From NCBI GenBank assembly GCA_963969345.1, contig OZ017767.1, positions 7,158,739 to 7,222,738 on the forward strand: 64,000 nt of DNA, in the 5' to 3' direction. The translations under genes were made by a program, and so were the position numbers. This DNA comes from Turbatrix aceti (lineage: Eukaryota > Nematoda > Chromadorea > Rhabditida > Panagrolaimidae). This document shows, piece after piece, positions 48,703-60,300 of this stretch. The notes under the pieces were generated by a model. The model saw only the letters and a list, made by a program, of their open reading frames with translations, had not been told where the DNA came from and ran no database searches. Position 1 is the stretch's first letter; every line of letters begins with the position of its first letter.

Positions 48703-51519
48703 TCAAGTGAAAAGGTTAAAAAAGGACCAGCCTTGAGGAACGTTACCGGAGGAATTTGAAAGCCCCGCGCTCGACCCGCCTTCGTGGTGGTAGGAGTTGA
48801 GGAGATGGAAGCCTGCGCCTAGCGCCCATGACACCTCCATGTCCCGCATTTTCTTAGCAAGCTGAAAAAAAAAATTATTACCTGTGCAAAAAAAACATAA
48901 AAATTAGGGTTTTTTCTATAACCCGACCCAAAAACCAGAAATTTGGGTATCAGATCCAAAAATTCGCGAATTTAATTTCGGGTAAAAATAAAAAAAATAA
49001 AGTTATATTTACGCAAAAAATTATCGTTTTTTTACAAAATTTTGTATCTTTTTATAGTTTTTTTTTGGAAAAAAAAGGTGATTTTTGAACAAAAAACGGT
49101 CTTTTTTTCCTGTTTTTTTTTTTGAAAAAAACGGTAAATTAAAAAAAAATATTTTCACCGAAATTTGATCGCATCATTCATCCAAAGATAACTCACATAA
49201 ATTTCCTTGTCATCACCAAAGCCGTAGCCCTCGCTGAGGAGGGCATAAATATACGTCAGATCCAGACACGCCCACGGCCTCCAATGCTCGTTGCCGAGCT
49301 CCGAAGGCGGAATATGGCACACTTTGGCTGCGGCAGCAGCAAAATCGCCGACGTGCACCCAGCCACCCCTCACGGTGGCAACGAGGCCGGCTTGTAGCGC
49401 TCGGTCGAAGAAGTACGCCATCGCGAAGACCGGAGAGTGTCGAAGTTCGGGAAGGCGTTCTACCGACGAGATATTTCGGACGTAGTGCCCTGTCCGCAGG
49501 AGGCAAGAGTCGAAACCCGCGGAAGCACCACTTGATCGTACTTCATAGTCCACGCCATTGAAATGGTATTTTGGGATTACGGTGCCTGTGGGGAAGCAGT
49601 CGGTGACCAGGTGAGTGGATTCGGGAGCCGACTGCTCGCGCAGGATGCTCATTCTCGAGGAAATTAGACCGTTTCCAAGGTAGCTGAAAAAATACGATCA
49701 AATTGATGCTTTTTCGCTGTGAGACTAAAACGACATTTTTTCGCTGCGAGACCAATTTTTTCTCTGTAAAACCAAATTGGTATTTTTTTCGCTGCGAGAC
49801 CGAAATAAAACTGTTTTTTTTTCGCTATAAGACCGAAACGAGGCTTTTTTTACTGTAAGACCAAAACGAGGTTTTTTTTCGCTGCAAGACCAAAATTCAG
49901 ATTTTTTCGCTGCAAGTCCAAAATCCAATCTTTTTTTTGTTGTAAAACCAAAAAGTGGCGTTTTTTCGCTGTAAGACCAAATTTGCCCCTTTTTTCCCTG
50001 CAAGACCAACCTGTGAGTGTAGAGCACAAAATCGTGATCAAAAATAGTCAATCTGTGAAGACGATCCCTGTGACTGGACTCCGAGTGACCAAAAGTCACC
50101 TGCGTAGACCCGCCACCGAGATCCAAAACCGCAGCCGTCGTGACGTCCTGTCCGGCACCCGAATCGCCAAATCGTAACCGATCGGTCAAAAAATTGAGCG
50201 TAAACCATCCAAAAACGCCTTCATTGACACCCGACATGATGCCGACGGCTTCGGCGCCCACGAGCATGCCAGACTCCCCGATGACCGAAGATACAAATCT
50301 CAGAATCTGCGAAGCCCGGTCATCCGGCAGAAGTCTGAGGCCGGCAGTAGCCTGCAGCACCACCGGCGTGTGCCGTAGCAGCCGGTTTGGTATCACGGAT
50401 TTTGCGTAGGACACGAGTTCGGAAACTTTAACGGCGGCTTCTTCTGGCTCGTGTTCGAATGCTGATAGCCCTGGTTTTACCTAAAAAATTTTACAAAATA
50501 AATAAAAGCGGTTTTTTTCAATCGGAACTTTGAACTTGTTTTTTGGGTTCGCAAATAAAAATTTTCAAGAGCCTACCTCTTTGTAGTACTCCTCGACGAG
50601 TTCAAAGGGCCCGTGGATTCTCTTGTCGGCCGCATGCTTGAATTCGAAGAGGTGCAGTCTCGTACCCGTCGAACCTGCGTCAATTACCGCCGCGAAAAAT
50701 CTGGATTCCTGAGCTTCCTGAAAAAAAAGAACGGTAAAAATGGCTAAAAGGAAAAAAAGTGGGGTAAACTGACAGAAAAAATGTCCTACACAAACTACAT
50801 ATTTTTGATTACGATAAAAAGTGCACTTTGAGCCCATTTTTAAAAAATCCTGGAAAAAACGATAAACATGGATAAAAAATGGTAAATAGAAAAAAAGTGA
50901 GGTAAACTGATATAAAAACAGTCCGTGCACAAACTACAGAGTTACGATCACATAAACTATAAAGTTACGATCACGAGAAAAAACTGCACTTTGACCCCAC
51001 TTTTATAAAACCACTCAATTTCAATCAATTTTAATCTCCACGATTGGCCTAGTTTTACAATTGACCATAACTCACCTCAATCTCAAGTTCCGGCGACAAT
51101 TCACTCGTTATGATCTCCTCGGTAGGCAGCCATAGCGCCAACTTCTGCACCCCGATAACGGCTATCGCCAGGAGGACAGCAGCGAGAGAGACGACCCCTG
51201 CCACGACGAAAGAAAGCCTAAAGGGCGTAAAAGGCATTCTCCGATGGTTGTGTCCCGTAGACGACGTCATCGTTGTGGCTTTTCGATGACTACTGCCCCG
51301 TATAGGGCTATAACGTTGGATGTTGTCACGGCCCATGGCGAAGTCTATTGATTTCTCCAGATAACAACCCCCCGTGTGGTGGGTTGTCGGTCGTGTCACG
51401 TCTGCGACGACCATGTCGGCGGCGGTGGTGGTTGACTGCAAAAAAGACGCCTGCCTCCTCCGCTGCGCAGCTGAGAAAGCAATTGAGTCGGACATCTCCG
51501 CGCGCACTATAAAAGTCAT
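48703..51519 (-). CDS. uda-1: Ectonucleoside diphosphohydrolase (ENTPD5/6-like NDPase), 566 residues
   Basis: Five exons, 51519-51076, 50717-50577, 50480-50011, 49683-49197 and 48861-48703, join in frame. It hydrolyses nucleoside diphosphates such as UDP, in secretory organelles, supporting glycosylation. The N-terminal 110 residues are cytosolic and basic, then a signal-anchor (LSFVVAGVVSLAAVLLAIAV). Apyrase regions are visible: AVIDAGSTGTRLHLFEF (ACR1), LQATAGLRLL (ACR2), GIMSGVNEGVFGW (ACR3), VLDLGGGSTQVTFG (ACR4) and WALGAGFHLL (ACR5). LYTHSYLGNGL and ACLDLTYIYALL also fit ENTPD5/6 rather than the multi-spanning enzymes. An in-frame ATG at 51495 is an alternative start. The symbol follows my recall of the C. 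elegans homologue and is less sure than the family. Confidence 0.87.
49707..50012. repeat. Intronic minisatellite, about 11 units of 25-35 bases
   Basis: The units follow the pattern ttttttcgctgyaagaccaaaa with variable tails. They fill almost the whole intron between the third and fourth exons of the NTPDase gene, and the last unit starts at the splice donor. On the coding strand each unit reads like ttggtcttrcagcgaaaa, containing a CTTRCAG acceptor-like string. Confidence 0.75.
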
Positions 51520-51861
51520 CGCGCATCCAATCTTTTCGTGCCGAGAATCCTCGAATTTTTAAAACTTCATTAAAACTTTATTTTCGCTCTTATGCGATTT
51601 CGAAAAAAAACGTTTTATTCTAACAAAAAGAAAGGAGAAAAATGGGCTTATTTGATGCCTAGGGGTTAGCAAAATCGTCAAAGCGACCCTCTAAGCCTAA
51701 GCAAAACAAAACAAAAAGAGATGAAAAAATGCTCGAGTAACTGGCCAAGATACAAAACCGTGAAAAAAACCCAAGTCAGTAGGGAAGACTTGGCTCGGAG
51801 ACTGAAAGGGGAAGGAAGAGGTAGAAATCTGTGGTGTTGTGGTAGCGCGGGGGTGACGATG

Positions 51862-52960
51862 TTAGTTTCCCCGAGCAGGGATGCGGAATGGCAGGGGAGA
51901 GAATGTCGCCCTTTCGAAGAATGGGATGAGCTCGTCGTCGTCGTCATCATCGTGATGGTGATGAGTGTGTCGTTTAGGCATGCAGTGACCAGACTGGATA
52001 CTCTGCCAGAAGGAATCTCCACGAAGACCCATGTCGAATTCAAAGTCGAGAGTTGGAGGCGAAGCAGACGAACGAGCACTCGGCGAGCTGGCAGGAGGGG
52101 AGGGAGGCGACGTGTTGAAGCTGCTGCGTCGACGCCAGGCACCTTCGATCGAGAGCGGGGAACTGTGATTGTCTGAAAAACAAAAAAACAAATGAAACCC
52201 AAAAATCTCAAAAACTTACAGCATTCAGATTTTTCGCGGTAAGTACCGTTAAGAATTGCGAGTTCGATTAGTTGTTTACGCTTCAAATCGTCAGAAGCCT
52301 TCGACTGAAAAACAAGGCAACCGTAAACACCAAAGCTTTACCTAAAAAATCTGAAAAAAGGTAAAAAAACTCACCGGGGGACCGACGATCTTGTTGATCA
52401 GTTCCTTCGCCTTGGCGATGCGAACTTCAGCTCGATTGACAGTATCGTCGCACTGCAAAATTACGTGCAGCTCCTCGTCGAGGTGCTGGTAGTTCATTCG
52501 GCTACGGGGCGATCCATCGCGTCGGTTGTCTCGCATCGAGCCCTTACCACGAATCATGATCTTGCAGCCAGTAGTGCGCTCCAGCTGTTTCGCAGTCATG
52601 CCACGCGGTCCGATAATGCGGCCAACGTAGTTGAAATCCGGATTATCTTTGGTAGGGAGGTAGAGCTTGTCGACGACTATCGTAGTCGGTCCTTGCGGGT
52701 CAGGTAGATCGAGTTGAACGTCGAATTCGTCTTGGAAGAGTTTCTGTCGAATACGCCAAATCTCTGAAAAGAAAAACAACAACAAAGCATGAAAAAAACA
52801 AAACAGGTAAACAAAAAAACTCACCAACGTCTACAAGCTTTTGAATTTGTGGGAATGATTCAGTCGAGTTAGACATCAGTGAATTCTTCTCCCGGAGTAG
52901 TTGAGAAAGTTGGTCAATGTCCGATTGACGGTAGAAAGGAACTTCATCCATGTCCGGCAT
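51862..52960 (-). CDS. STAR-family KH RNA-binding protein (Quaking/GLD-1/ASD-2 type), 306 residues
   Basis: Four coding exons, 52960-52825, 52763-52375, 52304-52220 and 52172-51862, join in frame. STAR proteins bind ACUAA-type RNA motifs as dimers and control splicing or translation. Order: a QUA1 dimerisation region (IDQLSQLLREKNSLM...EIWRIRQKLFQDEF), a maxi-KH domain (YVGRIIGPRGMTAKQLERTTG, IMIRGKGSMRD, LHVILQCDDTVNRAEVRI) and QUA2 (DLKRKQLIELAILNGTYR). The tail is Ser/Pro-rich, then has HTHHHHDDDDDDEL. The GPRG loop and QUA2 are intact. Start is the first ATG in exon 2; an acceptor at 52977 and a donor at 53138 suggest an upstream non-coding exon. Which nematode STAR gene it matches cannot be told here. 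Confidence 0.9.
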
Positions 52961-53551
52961 GTCCACGGTTGGAATCCTGGAGACATGATCGTGTAAAGAC
53001 AAAGAAACATAATCACGAATGGAAAAAAAACAGTCAAAATGATGACAAAACAAAAAAAACGACAGCAAAAACGCGAGCGACCGAGGCAAAATGAGTGGCG
53101 ATCCCATGAGAAACGAACGTGACCTCAACCGTACTTACAGTAGCCTTCGAGTTAGTAACGATCACTTGGCTTCTAGAATGATGTTTTTTGGTCGTAAACT
53201 CTTTTCTCTGCGAGATCAGACGTCTGTCGTTCTTCCTGTTTTGCAGACAAGATGCGTGCCGAGTTACGTTGCCGACGTTCTTGCTGGCTTGTTTTTCTTC
53301 GGTTTCTGTGTATCGTGCAAAAACGAAGGTTCAAAGATTATCAAGCTTGCAGGGCATCTTGTTCGATTGTTGACTCGCGAACGATTGTTTTTGTGTTTTG
53401 GCCTAAATTTTTTAGCTAATTTTGACTGTTTTTTGAGCTTTTTGGGTTGAAATTTAGCTTTAGGCCACCAGAAATCCTGTGTGTTGATGAAAAATACTTT
53501 ATTCAGTTAAAAAAACGTTTTGTATAATTAGTGTTGTTTTGAACTTTGTTG

Positions 53552-54142
53552 CTAACTGGCGGGTTTTGGTTTTTTTACAATTTTTTTGATAATTTTTTTC
53601 TTTTTCACAGGTGCGGACGAGGATGACGATGAAGGTTGTTGTTCAGATGGATCGGTCGCTGGTGCCGCTGTCGGACGGCCGCCGGTCGCTGGATGAACTG
53701 GGTCTTCGTGTTCCCGGCGGCGGCTGACCGGCTCCGAGGGCGAAGGTGGATATATCGGAGCGCTCGACGGCCCGGCCTCTGGCAGCTTTTTCGAAGGCTG
53801 CGATGAGCTCGGCTGCTCGCCCTCGACTGGCGGGCGGCGGGGGTGTTCGGGCCTTGTTGGGGACGCTTGTAGGCTGAAAATTGGGGGTTTTATAAGCAAT
53901 TTTTGGGATAGGCTTACTACTGCTCGAGGTCGGCGTAGCTGCGTAGTTGTGCTTTGCGAAGAGTCACTTTCCGAATCCCACCGAGTTGCTGAAACGGTTT
54001 TTCATGTTTTTTTTTATGAAAATTTGGTCAAAATCGAGATCATTACCCGCTCGTGGCTTTGTCCGTAAATGTGTTGGACTCGGGCTAGGACCCCGGTTTG
54101 GAGACTGAGTTCCCTCATCCTGGTCACGCGAGCGGTGTCCAT
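53552..54142 (-). CDS. Small unidentified protein, 162 residues, downstream of the K2P gene
   Basis: Three exons, 54142-54047, 53988-53918 and 53873-53552, join in frame (58- and 44-base introns). The N-terminal 65 residues are helical and basic (MDTARVTRMRELSLQTG, GIRKVTLRKAQLRSYADLEQYL), possibly a short coiled coil. The rest is disordered, Pro/Ser-rich, and ends in a lysine-rich block (APVKKKKIIKKIVKKPKPAS) that could bind nucleic acid or microtubules. The ATG lies 15 bases after ctcgtttag, a good acceptor with no cis donor near by, and about 106 bases after the K2P polyadenylation signal. This spacing suggests it is the second gene of an operon. No family recognised. Confidence 0.6.
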
Positions 54143-54157
54143 GAGGCTTTTTACTTT

Positions 54158-54269
54158 CTAAACGAGGGAAAACTGTCATTTTTACGTTTCGCAACGAAAA
54201 AATTACGGTAGTGTGCAGTTAGTTTGTTAGGTTACGTGCATTGAAACCGAAAATGTGTTATTGTTTATT
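54158..54269 (-). promoter_or_regulatory. Intercistronic region: polyadenylation signal plus possible trans-splice acceptor
   Basis: AATAAA at 54269-54264 (minus strand) lies after the K2P stop; the acceptor ccctcgtttag ends at 54158, just before the next ATG. The gap of about 106 bases equals the usual distance between a polyadenylation signal and an SL2 acceptor in C. elegans operons. Trans-splicing itself cannot be seen in genomic DNA. Confidence 0.45.
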
Positions 54270-54381
54270 AGTTCACGATAAAATTCTTGTTTTTGCATTG
54301 TTTTCTTATTTGGAACTTCAAAAAACACGTTGGACTGGTTACTGTATTTGCAATCGTGTCAAAACCGTGCAGGTGCATTTA

Positions 54382-57300
54382 TCAGACCTTTCGCTGCAAT
54401 TTTGATTCTTCCTTCGAAGGTGACGGCCCGGTTGGCTGGGGTGTAGGTGGTTTTTCTTCTTCTTCTTTTCGCTCCGGGACCTCAGAAGATTCTTCCCATT
54501 CCTCTTCACCGTATTCTTCCTCCTCGTCAAAGTTGACGTCAAAATCCTCCCAGGGATGACGATAAGTTGTCGTACCCGTCACCAAAGGTTGGCCGACCTC
54601 CACCATCTCCTCGGACTGCTGCGCAAACTCACCATACGTGACTTCGTGCTGCGTGGCAGCCTCGAAGACTCCTAAACTCGGATCGTGTTCTGTCGATGCG
54701 TGAGCCATGAATCGCTGGGTTGAGGGATGGGCTTCGATGTCTTCTGGCTCGAAGAACATTGAACTGTCGGATTGGGCGATGGCTGGAACGACCATCGGGA
54801 CGGCTTGGATGGCGGTGCTCGTGACTTCGGCCGCTGGCTCGGTTCCCAGAGCGATGGAATCCGTGTCAGGGATGATTTGGACCTGGATGTCGTGTTTTGG
54901 GGTCTCTTCTGTTTGCATTGACTGAAATTTTTTTTAATTGAACAAAAATATTAAAATTAGTTTTTTTTGGGTTCAGAAAAATATTTTTGCACGATTTTTT
55001 GGTTTTTAAATATAAAAACGGGAGCCAAAAAACTAAATTTTAGAAAATTAGGTTTTTTTAGGGTTCGAAAAAAAAAATTTATTTCACAGAATTTGAAAAA
55101 AAAAAGATTTATTTTTGGGGTACAGGAAAAAAATTTTTGCACGATTTTTTAGTTTTTTTTTTAAAAAGAGCAAAAAAAACTAAATTATAGAAAATAGAAA
55201 AAAAACTTTGATTTGTTTTTGGGATTTAGCAAAAAAAATATCTACGCATTTTTTTTTATTTTTGAAAAAAAAACAAGAACAAAAAAAAATTACAAAATAA
55301 TAGATTTTTTGGTGTTTTAGAAAAAATTTACTTGAAAAAAAAAGAAAAAAAATTGAACTAAAAAAATAATAAATAAATGTTTTGGTGTTCAGAAAAAATT
55401 TTCTTTACGATTTTTTGGCTTTAAAAAATACAAAACCAAAAAAAAACCAAATTATGTTTTTTTGGGTTCAAAAAAAATTGGCTTACAGCGAAACTGCTAA
55501 ATTGATCAGTATAAGTTTGGGTTGTCTGCACGATTTTTGGGACGTCACCGACTTGTACAGCTTTTATATCGGTGTCCACAGTTGTTTGCACGGATTTTAT
55601 ATCGGTGTCAACTGTTGTCTGAACTGTCGATTCATCAGGCTCAGAGATGACCTGAACACTGGCATCAGTTGCGTCAACGATTGTCTGCATTTCGGATTCT
55701 TCGAAAATCGGTGGAGGTTCGTTGCTTCCGGCGCTTCGTTCTACGGTGTCCTGTGTCACCTGGACAGCCCGATGATCCGTGTCCCAATCAGTTTGGACTT
55801 CTTGGTGCTCGACTTCCCAGTCTGTTTGCGTCCATTGCTCAGGGCCGATTTCGAAAACGTCGCTTTCGCCGATGGCTGTGTTTTCTAGAGAAAATTGTCC
55901 TGTTTGGACGCTGACTTGTTGGACGTCGACTAAACCCTGTTCCGGAACGTAATCGTCCATGGTTTGGACTTCCTTGATTCCAATTGAGGAATGTTCTTGC
56001 CCGGTGGAGGCTTCTTTGGTGTCGGGAGGGGGTGTCGGGGTGATTTCGTCGGTCTGAACTTCTTGAACATCGGTTGGGGGATATTCAGGACCCGTTGAAG
56101 TGTTTTCCAAGGGTATAGAGGTAGTTTGGACTTCCTGGGCCCGGATGGGGGGATGTGGGTCGCCGGTTGACGCATCCTGGGTGCTGGTGGTTGTCTGGGC
56201 TGCTTGGTCGATGGATAAAAATTGTCCCACTTCGACTTCGGTTTTTACGTGAATTTCAGTAACGGTCGCGGTTTGGGTTTCCTGGGTGGCCGATTGAGGG
56301 GTCGTTTGTGCGTCGTGGGTTATGGTGCCCCGGGTGGATAAATCACGTGACGTTTGGGTTTCCTGGGTGGATGTTTCGGGGATTTTGGCAGGTTCTGGGG
56401 TTGTTGTTTGGGTGCTGATGTGGATGTTCTCGGGTGAACAGGAAGTTGATTGGTCGGACTGGGAAACAGGTGGCGGCTGGGGCATTGTAGGTTCGGGAAT
56501 GACGAAATCGCATTCAGTGGCTTTGTCGGCAGTGATTTTTTCTTTGTCTTCAATTTCGAATTGTTGTCCGATGGATCGGGTCTCGAAGGTAGTTTGTTCG
56601 GCAGCATTGCTAATTTCTACCAGGGTTTGTTCGGTTGCGTCGATCATTTCGGGCTTGATTTCTGAGCCTTCTGAAGAAACTTCTAGGGTCATAGTTTGGG
56701 AATACTGATCGTCGAAGTCAACTGAAGTTCCGACTGACTGATCGAATTTTTCCACGACGTCGAAACTAGTTTGACACTCCTGATCCACAGTTTCGAAGGT
56801 TTCACGGCCTTCAACGATCTTTTTTACGTGCTCAACCGTTGTCTGTGTTTCAGCGGAGACAGAAACGATGCTGCAGTCGATAGAAACACTTATCTGGCGA
56901 TTTTCGGCGGTCTGAACTTCGACATCGGATTTTCCGACGTCGTAGTCTATTGTTTGGACGTCGATTGAGGTTGTGGGTAGATTTTCGCCGACGCTGACAT
57001 CGACTAAAGTTGGAGGAACGGTCTGCGCTTCCTGTGAAGTTGTAAATGGTTCGTCAACTTCAGTACCGACTTCGGAAGAGGGAATCGAGTCAGTTTGAGT
57101 GGATTGGATTTCAGTGATTGGCAGAATGTGGGCTTCGGTGGCGATAGTTGATGTCGACACGGATGCCTGGACGTCTGTCGTCGTCACCGAAGTGCTGCTC
57201 TTGATTACGGCTGACGCGACGGATATTAGGTCGTCGGTTTGAGTGTTCTGAAATTTTTTTTTGTAGATGTCTGTTTTTTTAGAATTGTGAATTTTTACAT

Positions 57301-60300
57301 TTTCTGCAGTTTCAGTTTTCTGGATTTGAGTCGCAATATGCGAAACGTGGACTTCAGTTGCCACAGAAGCATCTGAAGTCGGGATTTCGACACGATCTGT
57401 CTGAGTCGGGGTGTCTGTGAATTCCAATGCGTCTCCCGAAGCGATAACTTTCGTGTCCAAAGAGGTAGATAATGTTTGGGCGGTCTGAAATTTTTTTATG
57501 TTGAATTTTGAAAAGTCAAAAAAGTGGCATTTTTGTGTATTTACCGTCAAACTTTGTGGAACACTCCACCCAATAGCCGTTGTTTCATGTACCGGCCGAT
57601 CAGTAGCCACATTGGCATCCATGAGCGCGAAATAGCTTTCTGCAGTTTGCGTTTGGTTATCGACGGCAAAGTACTCCAAATCCATGTCATCAGAGCTGGA
57701 CGTAACCTCATCGCTGACGACCAGATCGTCGAATTCGATAAGTTCGTCTACTTCATCGATAGGCAGGGCTTCTGCACTCGTAACTGACGCGTAGTGATGC
57801 ACGCTGGATGCAGAGTCCATTTCTGAGGCAGATGTCTTGACCAGGGTGACGTTTAGGGTGATCTGAAATGGCTCAAAGGGTTTGCAAAAATTCTGACGAG
57901 GAATTTGTCAAAAATAACAAAAGCCGAAAATCGAAAATCGAGCTTTTGCAATTTTTGACGACTTTTGGCACGTTGTAGATAAAAAACTACGGCGTTTCCA
58001 AAATCCAGTGTAAATTTTGATAGACGTAATTTTTGATGGAGAATTCCAGAAATATATAAAAATATAGGGTTATCCACCTTGAAAATTGCCGAAACAAATG
58101 TTGTCATTGGGACATTTTTTCGAATGCAATTTTCGGCATTTTTCAAGGTGGTAACCCTACATTTTTATATTTTTCCCGGATTCACTATCAAAAATCATGT
58201 CGATAAATATTTACCCTGGCTTTGGAAATACCGTAGTTTTTTAGCTGCAACGTGCCAAAAATTGTCAAAAATGACTTTCTGACTATTTTTGTCAAAAATG
58301 AAAAAAAAGCTACATTTTTGGCAAAATTTCATAAAAAATTCCCAAAATATCTAAAATTGCCTACCTCCTCATAATGCTCTCCATGGGTCTCTATAACAGG
58401 CTCAGAAATCTCGATAGACGGCCTCGGAGCCCTGACAGAAGCCATATCACCGCTTTCGCTCTCGAATTCGTATCTTGGCACTCGTAGCCGACGTTTCTTT
58501 CTTTTTGGCCTCGGTGGCTTGGCTGCAGAACTCGAAAGACCGGATTCTCGGTGCTTGAGGCGATCACGGTCGTCGGTGCTCATCTCGGCTTCCTGCTCCT
58601 CGGTGTCCTCTTCGCTGTCTCCGCTGGGCAGGAAGACGTCGTCCTCGACGGTCGAAGACATGGTCACACCGCTCATTTGACTCGTGATCGACGGTTTTCT
58701 TCGTGCAGCAACTGCTTTTGCCTTGGCTGCTCGCATGTCTTTTAATTTTTGTCCCAGGATTTCTCGTTCTTCTTCGACGTTGTAGGCAACGGGAATTCCG
58801 GCTTCGTGGCATTCTTTTTTCTTTTTGGTCCGGATTTCGATGAGCAGGGCTTTGAGGGCTTGTTTTTCCTAAAAAAAAAGAATGGGATTTTTTTGGAAAA
58901 AAATTTGAGCAGGTGAACTCACCTCGTCTTCCAGGTGAACGATTTTGTGGCGTTCAGCGAGATTCTGACGAACGTGTAAGAGTCGACGTTGTTTTTCCTC
59001 TTCGAATTGCTGTCTTTTGGGAATTCGTGGGGCTTGAACGAAACTCGTAACCTTTGTCTGACTTTTTCGAGCGATTGTTTCGACTTTTGAAAATTGGGTT
59101 TCAACAGTTTGGACGTCGGGTTCAACCTGCACAGGACAATCTTTGAGTTGCCAGCCTGCAGAGTATGTCTGAGAGCCTGAATCCGTGGTTTCTGTGGTCG
59201 TAGGAGGATCAACTTGAGTACTGCTATTTCTAAAGAATCGAACGTCTCCCGGCATGACGTGTACATCATTTGCACCGGCATCCTGAGTGTCAACACTGAC
59301 CCCAGAGGGCAGACGTGCTCGACGAGAGTGTACGACGCTCTCGAGCTGGATGTGGGAACTGTCGTGGTGCTCATCCTCGCTTCGAATGATGCAGGAGACT
59401 TCTGGCTGAATTGCGGTATTTCGGAGACTGAAAAACGAGGATTTTTACGGATTTTGAATTTGTCGAGAAACATTTAGGAAATTTTGCCACAAATCGCGTT
59501 TTTTGCCATTTTTGGAACGTTGTAGCTAAAAAATTACGGCATTTCCAAAGCCCGGATAAATTTTGATCGACGTGATTTTCGATGGAGAATTTGAGAAAAA
59601 TATAAAAAATATACCGTTGCCACCTTAAAAAATTCCGAAAATTGCATTTAAAAAAATTCACTGTTTCGGCATTTTTCAAGGTGATAACCCTACATATATT
59701 TTTATATTTTTCTCGAATTCTTCATCAAAAATCATGTCGATCAAAATGTACCCTGGCTTTGAAAATGTCGTATTTTTTTTAGCTACAACGTTCCAAAAAT
59801 CGTCAAAAATGACAAAAACTCAGTTTTTGGCAATCATGCCTCAGGCAAACAAATTTTCCAACTCACATAGGCCGAGCATGCGTAGCAGCAGTGGTCCGCT
59901 GAGGCGATCCAGGTGTGGACACAGGTGTAGTAGCTGCGGGGGGCGGTGATCGGGTAGGCGAGAGCTTTCCTTCGTTATGCGCTTTCTCGATGATGTGGTT
60001 GATTTCGTTCGCGGTTGCATTCATGAAAGCTGGTCTGCCAGTTTCTGGATCGAGTTCTGTGAAGGCTTCGGGCAGGTCTATGCCCTTCTCCTTGGCGTCT
60101 TTCTTGAACTGCTCCATGGCTTTCTTTCCGGAACTCTTGGAAAGCAGCGGCATGATGAGTTTAGCCTTTCCCCCTCCAAAGCCGCTCATAAAGTCTCTGG
60201 CTGCGTTTTCGTCGCCTTCTTCTTGGGCCTTGATGTATTGCTGAAAAACGGGGAATTTAAAACAAACAATTAAAAAAATGAAAAAAAGTTTTTTTTAATA

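Noticed and set aside
49725..50011. Reading the minisatellite as a coding exon of the NTPDase
   Set aside because: Splicing CAC AG to CTAC restores the conserved THSYLG sequence, so the array is intronic in the main form.
49707..50012. CRISPR-like array
   Set aside because: Units are A/T-rich, of variable length and without distinct spacers, in a eukaryotic intron.
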